A DNA stretch of 64,000 nt, taken from contig JAXMBX010000001.1 in the NCBI GenBank assembly GCA_046349635.1, positions 248,001-312,000 on the forward strand, read 5' to 3'. The translations under genes and the position numbers were made by a program. Positions 58,279-64,000 of this stretch are shown piece after piece. This stretch comes from JAXMBX01 sp046349635 (GTDB taxonomy: Bacteria; Planctomycetota; Planctomycetia; Planctomycetales; Planctomycetaceae). A model generated the notes under the pieces. That model searched no databases. It was given only the letters and a program-made list of their open reading frames with translations, and had not been told where the DNA came from. Each line of letters starts with the position of its first letter. Positions within the stretch are counted from its first letter, which is position 1.

Positions 58279-59130
58279 CTAGGTAAAAAGTTCTTCAAGG
58301 TCTTTGAGAGAAATGGTTCGAGTTCCTCCGCCGGCGATCGTCGGAATCTCGATTTTAATCGACTTGAGCGAAGCCGGATTCGTAATGTCAAAATCTCCTT
58401 CCACTCCGGTTGAAAGGTCCCACAGGACGACAGTTTTGTCCCCGATGGCGGGGACATGAACCGTATGCACCTGCCGGTGACGAATGATGGCATGAAAAGA
58501 GACTTGATTTCCGGAAACTTCGAATTTATCAATGGTCACACTTCCATCATTTCCAACTGCCAACGGTCGCAAGAGTTCCTCAAGTCTCTGCTTGATCTTT
58601 AGAAACTTTGCGTCAGTGGGATCTTTAACGGGATCCCGGGGCGGAACAGTGGGAATCTCATGCCGGGGAATCTGGGTCGCCACATCATTAATGAAGACAT
58701 TGACTTGTCTCAGGACTTCTCGACTCAGGGCCTTCCCGAGTAACTCCTCGTCGAACGGTATAGTGACAAATCCGGTCACCGCCTGATGCCTCCAGACATC
58801 TGCCCGCCCCGTAACGGACATCTTTCCGTTACGAATCAGGTAAACGGGTTCTCGGAGAGAAACTTCGACGGCATACACGACGGATTTGTGTGAAGGTCGA
58901 GGCTCCGTCTCAGCACTGATGATGAGCGTGCTGAATGACTTCGGGTCCACGGCGACATTGAAATCGTCGAGCAGGGATTTGATCGCTCTTTTGATTTTGT
59001 TTTCGGAGAAACCAGGTACCAGTACCGCAGTTGTATCGCACTTGATGCGAACGGAAGTGATTCCTGCCAGGTTCGAAGGGATTCTGGGATCGCGAACTAA
59101 AGACGGTGCGGGTGAGGTTGCAATAGTCAT
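58279..59130 (-). CDS. unknown protein encoded with the vWA/coiled-coil protein
   Basis: A soluble protein of 283 residues with no signal peptide or membrane helix. It shows alternating strand and helix (SVRIKCDTTAVLVPGFSENK, VVYAVEVSLREPVYLIRNGK, RQVNVFINDVATQIPRHE) and a C-terminal beta-rich part with an acidic tail (GGTRTISLKDLEELFT). The ATG at 59130 (MTIATSPAPSLV) has GAGG nine bases upstream and is preferred to 59145. It lies about 100 bases after the large vWA gene on the same strand; both have lower GC than their neighbours. Family unrecognised; probably a partner of the vWA protein. Confidence 0.65.
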   Translation of the reverse strand: MTIATSPAPSLVRDPRIPSNLAGITSVRIKCDTTAVLVPGFSENKIKRAIKSLLDDFNVAVDPKSFSTLIISAETEPRPSHKSVVYAVEVSLREPVYLIRNGKMSVTGRADVWRHQAVTGFVTIPFDEELLGKALSREVLRQVNVFINDVATQIPRHEIPTVPPRDPVKDPTDAKFLKIKQRLEELLRPLAVGNDGSVTIDKFEVSGNQVSFHAIIRHRQVHTVHVPAIGDKTVVLWDLSTGVEGDFDITNPASLKSIKIEIPTIAGGGTRTISLKDLEELFT

Positions 59131-59234
59131 AATGTTTAGCCTCATGTTGAGAGGTGTGTGGAAAAGATGATGTCAGTAAGCCGAGGTCTCATTTGCAGGT
59201 AACGGCTGACGGGGAGCTCTCCGTGAAGCGAGAG

Positions 59235-61727
59235 CTAAATTCCTAAAAGCCCTCCAATAGAGGTTGCGAGTCCGAGGAGTCCTCCTAATCCGCCTCCCCC
59301 GCTACCCCCGCCGCCACCCATGCCCGGGATAAGTCCTCCGAGGAGATTCGGAAGGCCGCCATCGCTGGAACCGGGGGGCGTTCCCCCCGCAGCCGATGCC
59401 GCCGGTCCTGCAGCGGTAGAGCCGGAAGGAGCGGAGGGGCCTGACGATGCTGACGAAGGAGCCGAGGGCCCCGCGGCGGCGGGAGCTGAGGGACCCGCAG
59501 CACTGGGAGCGGAAGGACCAGAGGATGTTGACGCAGGAGCGGAAGGACCAGAGGACGTCGACGCAGGAGCTGAAGGACCAGCAGTCGGGCCGGAGGAAGC
59601 AGGCCCTGAAGAGGCCGCGGATCCGGGGGCCGAAGAAGCGGCCGGAGCAGAGGGGCCTCCTCCTACCGGATTCGAAGACGGTGTTGCAGGGTTATTGTTG
59701 GCAGGAGTGTTATAAGAAATCACAGGTGCAGGCTGCGGACAGCATTCCTTCTTGTTGGCAGCCATCTCCCTAGTCGCTCCGATGGTGTTGGCATATCCCA
59801 GGGCCTGCTCCGCTTTGGAGACGGAGAACATCGCAGCTTGTTGAACTACATTTCTTTGACATTCCTCCAGCTGTTTTTCGAGCTGTTCGGCTTTGCTCTT
59901 GTCCGATGCGCCCTCGGTTGAAATCCGCAACAGTTCCCGTTCGTCTTGCTCATGTTGAATGCGGCAGGACTCCAGGTCATGGTTCAAATTGCAGATCTGG
60001 ATCTGGACGTGTTTCAACTCCTCCTCAAGGTCCTTGTTTCGCTGCTGCAGGCAATCTCCGGAGTGCTTACAGCTAACGAGGCGTTCTTCGAGCCGGGCAA
60101 CCTGTTCACGGGCGTTCGTCGACTCTTCAGTCAAAGTCGCTGCGCGCGCCCGGCAACACTCCAAATCACGCAACAAGGCCACATTGCTGGATTGCAGGGT
60201 TTTGTCAGACTCAGTGAGAGCGTGGACTTCGCAATTCAAATGCTCATTTTGATGACAAAGGTTCCGGTTCGATTCAGTCAAGCGGGTATTCTCCAGAGCG
60301 GATTCGTGAATGCGGCACTTCAGTCCCTCGATTTCGTTATTCAGTTCACAAAGCCTCTCCTCGAGAGCCTTCTTCTCTTGACCAAATCGCTCCCGTTCCA
60401 ACTGTTTTTCCTGTTCAAGGCGGACTCCCTCTGACTTGATGGTCTTCATGTGATCCCGCATCCGGATCAGGCGGAAGCTCAGCATCAGGCCGACAACGAG
60501 GAGCGCAATCAGACAGACAATCGAAATTGCCAGCCAGGTATGGTAAAGCTGCCGAGCCAGGTCTCTGCTGCGAATCAACTCCAGGATTTCGGAATTCAAT
60601 CGGGTCACATCCGCCTGCAGCGCGCGTTTTGAATCTTCCAGAGAGGTGTTGTCGAGTTTCAGAGACACGATCAAGCGGTCGAGATCTCCGATGCGACGTT
60701 CGCGGTCCTTAAGGTCAGCCATCAACCCTTCATTGGTCGCCGAAAGGCTCTTGTTTTGTGCCAGCAGGTTGTCCCGTTCACTTGTCAACGAGGTGACACT
60801 TTTCTGCAGTTCTGCGTTTTTGTCCCGAAGATCGTTTAGGACCCGGGTCAACTCGGCGTTGGAATTGTTCGCGGCGTTCAGGGCAACAGAGCAACACGAA
60901 AGACTTTTTCGAAACCAGTTTGCATCGGCGAGACGGTAATTGACGATGGTTTCCATGAGCGAACGCATCTTGGTCAGGCAGGAAGGAATTCCCGTGTAGG
61001 AATTCAATGAAGTAAAGTCGCTGCTGGGACCTCCTTGATTTGCAAGATCCCTCAGTTTGTGAGAAATGGAATCGCTGTCACAGATGCCGACGACCTGAAA
61101 AATGAGGCCGGGCCCAACTGTGGATTTCAGGCGACGCACTGCTTCTCCATGACTGAAGGGATCGCAATCCACTCCATCAGTAACCAGCAGGACTAGTGGG
61201 GCTGCGGATTTTGACTGTTTCAGCAGCCGTTCTGCTTCAAAAAGCAGTTTGTCGAGTTTTCCCTCCCCATGCGGGGTGAGCATCATAATGGAGCGACGCA
61301 GCTGGCTGCGTTCATCACCTGCAAACGGCTTTAGCTGGCGGATCTCGGAAGCTTCGTCATACAGGGTAACGTAAGCCGTTGGCACCTGATCCGGGATCAG
61401 GTCCGCGACATCCAAAGCGTACCACTGCGCGATCGAGAGGCTTGATTCACTTCCCCACTGAAATGCCATGCTGGAAGTGGAATCAATGAGTACGATGATC
61501 TCGCTGATCGTGCGGGCATGAGGACGTTCCGGACAGCAAGTGGGGACAACGAAGCTCGGATCAGGGGCAGGCGTCTTGGCTGGAACTGTCGGAGAGTGAT
61601 GCAACGGTTGTGCCGCAGAGCGGAACGCAGGACCATATGCGGCCGATCGTATCTGTGCCGCTGATGAGACAGGAAAGCATGCCAAGCCTCACACCAGAAA
61701 CGCAATGCAAAATTTAAAGTGAGTCAT
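59235..61727 (-). CDS. von Willebrand A/coiled-coil membrane protein with GPSAP repeats
   Basis: A protein of about 830 residues of unusual build. A vWA domain at about residues 75-250 has the metal-ion site D-x-T-x-S in IIVLIDSTSSMAF and LVTDGVDCDP. A coiled coil (LRDKNAELQKSVTSLTSERD), one membrane helix (WLAISIVCLIALLVVGLML, about residue 400), a second longer coiled coil with many Cys, then a disordered GPSAP-rich tract and a Gly-rich hydrophobic end (LGGLLGLATSIGGLLGI). The ATG at 61727 (MTHFKFCIAFLV) with AAAGG upstream gives a signal peptide interrupted by TGA at codon 13 (61689-61691); otherwise it would start at TTG 61685 without one. Family not known to me. Confidence 0.75.
59506..59580. 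repeat. 30-bp tandem repeat inside the vWA gene
   Basis: Two 30-bp units (59506-59535 and 59536-59565) differ at two silent positions and are followed by a partial third. On the minus strand each encodes ASTSSGPSAP. The wider tract 59400-59700 holds about eight GPSAP-like units in less regular form. Confidence 0.8.
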
Positions 61728-62234
61728 TTCACTACCTTTCTCTAAGGGTTACATGATGTTTCGACGGGCGTGAAAAATAGGAGTCTCATCTTTGTTAAAA
61801 TGAGTCAACAAAAAAGAACGAATAAGTAATTGTAAATAGAAAAGATAATTGCAGTTTAATAGAATTGTTTGCTTAGGCAATTAACTGTTTTCATATGAAT
61901 CGGCCGGAAACAGGCGACTTATTCCTTGGTTTCTTTAGTCTTAATGTTTTCGGGCAAGTGGCTTTGTAAATAGGAGGTTTAGAGATTGGCTGGCGGCATA
62001 TCATGCGGAAATGGATAAGACATACCCGTTCTTTCGAGAACCCATAAGGGGCCTCCTCCAGATTTGAAGGACCAACGGTCTGAATGCCGATTAGAACGGG
62101 GCAGGCATCGCTCTAAAAATGGCAGCCCGGGAAACGACCGTCACGTTCAGCCGTTGAAGAGTCGCTGGATTTTCTTGGATTCAGCGAGAAGGTCAGCGGG
62201 GGCATTTTCAGAGAAAAGCTCAGAAGAGAGCGCG
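61728..62234. other. AT-rich region upstream of the vWA operon
   Basis: About 500 bases without a supported gene. The part from 61770 to 61970 is much richer in A and T than anything else in the window (for example GAATAAGTAATTGTAAATAG) and should carry the vWA operon promoter; several TATAAT-like hexamers make a precise call unsafe. The right end overlaps antisense frames of the next gene only. Confidence 0.55.
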
Positions 62235-63035
62235 TCACTCTTCCTCCCCCAACAGTCTCTTCGCCGTCACTTCCAGCGGCGGCAGAGTCGTCGTCTCCCC
62301 GGGCCGGATTTCAACCGCCAGTCTCCTCTCAATGAAACCTGGCCCCGCATGCCAGACGGCGAATTCATGTTTCCCGGCGGGCAGATTCTTGATTTCAAAA
62401 GAACCGTCCGCCGCCGTGATCGCCGCGTAGGGGTGATCCAGAGGCAGCCAGAAAGACCGGACCACCACGTGGATGTCATCCTTCACCTGGATCGGCATGC
62501 GCTCCGCTTTAGGCAGTGCGCCGCCGGGGATGGTTTTCCCCACCGGGATGACCTGGTTGAAGGAAGTGTTCCGGAGCGGGTAGGTATGCACGTTGCACAC
62601 GTCCAAAGCGTCGTTCGTCAGGCGCATCTCCTGCCCCACGCGGATGAGGAGCGCATAAGGTTCGGCGATGAAAAGATCGGGACGGCGGAACTCGACCGGG
62701 GTTTTCGGGACTTCCTTGCAAGAAGGGTGAATCGCGGCGGGAGCCTTCTGAAGATAGACGAAAACATTCTTCAGACCCTTGGTCTCTTCCTGGACGAGGA
62801 ACATCGGGTCCGGGACGTCGTTCAGTTGAAAGCCGATCTGGCGCGGCGGAATTCCCTGCTGGGCTTCCTTCAAGGTCTGATGTGCGAAGATCGGCTCTCC
62901 TCGTTTCAACAGCGGTTTGCGCACGATCATTTCGTCGACGACAATCTCCCCCTTGAGATGCCCCCAACCCTCCGGCTCCGCCCCCGGAAGCGAGGAAGAA
63001 ATCATCGCCAGAACCAGACAAATCAGTCGTCGCAT
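62235..63035 (-). CDS. secreted protein with carboxypeptidase-regulatory-like domain
   Basis: A 266-residue exported protein. Signal peptide: MRRLICLVLAMISSSLPGAE. The N-terminal part (GHLKGEIVVDEMIVRKPLLK) and the central cupredoxin-like part (LTNDALDVCNVHTYPLRNTS, with Cys and His as in copper sites) precede a C-terminal regulatory beta-sandwich (PYAAITAADGSFEIKNLPAG followed by KHEFAVWHAG). Planctomycetes have many such secreted proteins; some resemble methylamine-utilisation or plastocyanin-like proteins. Metal binding is possible but inferred. It is transcribed on the same strand as the DUF1501 gene, beyond that gene's terminator. Confidence 0.72.
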   Translation of the reverse strand: MRRLICLVLAMISSSLPGAEPEGWGHLKGEIVVDEMIVRKPLLKRGEPIFAHQTLKEAQQGIPPRQIGFQLNDVPDPMFLVQEETKGLKNVFVYLQKAPAAIHPSCKEVPKTPVEFRRPDLFIAEPYALLIRVGQEMRLTNDALDVCNVHTYPLRNTSFNQVIPVGKTIPGGALPKAERMPIQVKDDIHVVVRSFWLPLDHPYAAITAADGSFEIKNLPAGKHEFAVWHAGPGFIERRLAVEIRPGETTTLPPLEVTAKRLLGEEE

Positions 63036-63064
63036 ATTGCGTTTTCCTCAATATCATGGAATGG

Positions 63065-63110
63065 GTAGCCCGGGTTGCCGGTACCTCCGGCTACCCGGGT
63101 GGCGCAGCCA
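63065..63110. repeat. palindromic repeat, delta module, second copy
   Basis: GTAGCCCGGGTTGCCGGTAC then CTCCGGCTACCCGGGTGGCG. It matches 13753-13782 closely and has a longer perfect outer stem (GGGTAGCC/GGCTACCC). Confidence 0.65.
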
Positions 63111-63204
63111 TGGGAGACTATTTCCCTCGACCTCCAATAGGCTTGATCTTACCCGGAGCTGATTGCAGGAATTTGGAGCATAGGCGAACGCAAAAAGTTC
63201 CAAC

Positions 63205-63242
63205 AAAAAAGCCCATGCCGCTCCACAGCGGCACGGGCTTCA
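63205..63242 (-). terminator. rho-independent terminator of the DUF1501 gene
   Basis: On the minus strand GAAGCCCGTGCCGCT and AGCGGCATGGGCTT pair around GTGG and are followed by six T residues. It lies 30 bases after the DUF1501 stop. Confidence 0.9.
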
Positions 63243-63272
63243 GAGTTTGAAAGAACTGCGAACGAATACGAA

Positions 63273-64000
63273 TCACGCAAACAACGCCGTCGCCGGGGCC
63301 GCCTGCACCAGTTCGCGCGGCTGGTTCAAATGGTTGTACATGATCGTGCTGGAACTGATCCCGAACGCATGGTAGATCGACGCCAGCAGTTCGCACGGGT
63401 GAACCGGCGATTCGACGGGGCTGGATCCGGTCTGGTCCGACTTCCCGTGCACATAACCCCGCTTCACTCCTGCACCGGCGACCACCGACGTATAGCAGTA
63501 CGGCCAGTGGTCGCGGCCGTCATCGGTATTGTCGTTCCCGGAGGTGCTGACACCCCGCTGCGGGCTTCGTCCGAATTCCCCGATCGCGACCACCATCGTC
63601 TCGTCCAGCAGGCCCCGCTGATCCAGGTCGGCGATCAACGCCGGCAAGCCGGAGTCAAGCAGCGGCGCGGACTGCGTCTTCATCCGGTGGGATAGTCCCG
63701 TGTGGACGTCCCACGAGTGGTTGTCGGAATTCGCCACCTTCGGCCACACCACTTCCACCACGCGGGTCCCCGCTTCCACCAGACGGCGGGCGAGCAAGAG
63801 TGATCGGCCGAACGTGTGGCGACCGTAACGGTCACGCACCGCATCCGATTCCCGGTCCAGCAGGAACGCATTCCGCGCCCGTCCGGAGGTCACGAGGTCA
63901 ACCGCCCGTTCGTAGTAGGCGTCCGTGCTGTAGCTCCGGGACCGCCTTGGGAGTTGACTTTCCATGTTGGGGCCGATGCCTGACGCAGCCGGTCGCGGCG
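63273..64000 (-). CDS. DUF1501 family protein, truncated by the window edge
   Basis: C-terminal part of a planctomycete DUF1501 protein, sulfatase-fold, usually exported by the Tat route and often encoded beside DUF1549/DUF1553 proteins. Readable: YYERAVDLVTSGRARNAFLL, RYGRHTFGRSLLLARRLVEA, VVEVVWPKVANSDNHSWDVH, VVAIGEFGRSP and PVHPCELLASIYHAFGISSS. The continuous frame spans 63273-63965; beyond it the frame shifts (RRDRLRQASAP reads in another phase) and the 5' part lies outside the window. The enzymatic role of the family is unknown. A strong terminator follows. Confidence 0.85.
   Translation of the reverse strand, partial: PRPAASGIGPNMESQLPRRSRSYSTDAYYERAVDLVTSGRARNAFLLDRESDAVRDRYGRHTFGRSLLLARRLVEAGTRVVEVVWPKVANSDNHSWDVHTGLSHRMKTQSAPLLDSGLPALIADLDQRGLLDETMVVAIGEFGRSPQRGVSTSGNDNTDDGRDHWPYCYTSVVAGAGVKRGYVHGKSDQTGSSPVESPVHPCELLASIYHAFGISSSTIMYNHLNQPRELVQAAPATALFA

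Noticed and set aside
61689..61691. TGA as selenocysteine codon
   Set aside because: It lies in a signal peptide, where selenocysteine has no role, and no insertion-element-like hairpin follows.
62064..63068. A 334-codon plus-strand frame
   Set aside because: It is antisense to the secreted regulatory-like protein with a good signal peptide; Arg/His-rich shadow.

Overview
The window reads as chromosomal DNA of a Planctomycetes bacterium, probably Planctomycetaceae-like, with GC clearly above 50%. The markers are families largely restricted to or greatly expanded in that phylum: a secreted PVC-type dehydrogenase/HEAT/haem protein, a DUF1549-DUF1553 cytochrome protein followed by a PPC-domain protein and a cytochrome-WD40 protein, a DUF1501 protein, an FGly sulfatase beside its formylglycine-generating enzyme, and several FHA and PP2C regulators. 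I found no rRNA, tRNA, CRISPR array or complete insertion sequence.

Layout. 0.5-6.5 kb: HD-GYP/PilZ regulator, GNAT acetyltransferase, two small membrane proteins and a compact three-gene cassette resembling phage structural genes. 6.6-19.5 kb: map, a purple-acid-phosphatase-like enzyme, two tandem paralogous unknown genes with broken frames, a PVC haem protein, an esterase, ribBA and the DUF1549/DUF1553 gene. 19.9-26.4 kb: PPC protein and cytochrome-WD40 protein, both carrying long Ala/Lys-rich coiled-coil insertions. 27-36 kb: glucuronate-isomerase-like enzyme, FHA-GAF-PP2C phosphatase, an ECF sigma/anti-sigma/secreted-protein operon and an FHA protein. 36-42 kb: a minus-strand run of TsaC/Sua5-YwlE fusion, rpiB, gcvH, gcvPA, gcvPB and a lipoate ligase, joining glycine cleavage to lipoylation. 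42.7-48.4 kb: inositol-phosphatase family enzyme, a LigD repair module split into divergent PE-Pol and ligase genes, and an FAD-Rieske oxidoreductase. 49-54.3 kb: fumC, two DUF2007-like proteins, a PadR/membrane-protein pair with a clear operator, and a MauG-like di-haem peroxidase. 54.6-58.1 kb: formylglycine-generating enzyme, its likely sulfatase substrate and a DinB protein. 58.3-61.7 kb: a von Willebrand A/coiled-coil/low-complexity membrane protein and a partner, behind an AT-rich upstream region. 62.2-64 kb: a carboxypeptidase-regulatory-like secreted protein and a truncated DUF1501 protein.

Two themes cut across the window. First, many genes, including ones expected to be essential (map, ribBA) or intact in an operon (gcvPB), are split by one-base shifts, and repairing one base restores invariant residues. 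This points to consensus indel errors more than to true decay, so I annotate such genes across their shifts and say so. Second, a mosaic of short palindromic modules recurs in intergenic spaces, and a separate 79-nt element occurs twice with conserved arms and a divergent centre.

The best candidates for undescribed biology are the vWA/coiled-coil locus, the 79-nt element, the TsaC-YwlE fusion that lacks the usual nucleotide-binding motif, the paralogous pair at 8.9-10.05 kb, and the phage-like structural cassette.
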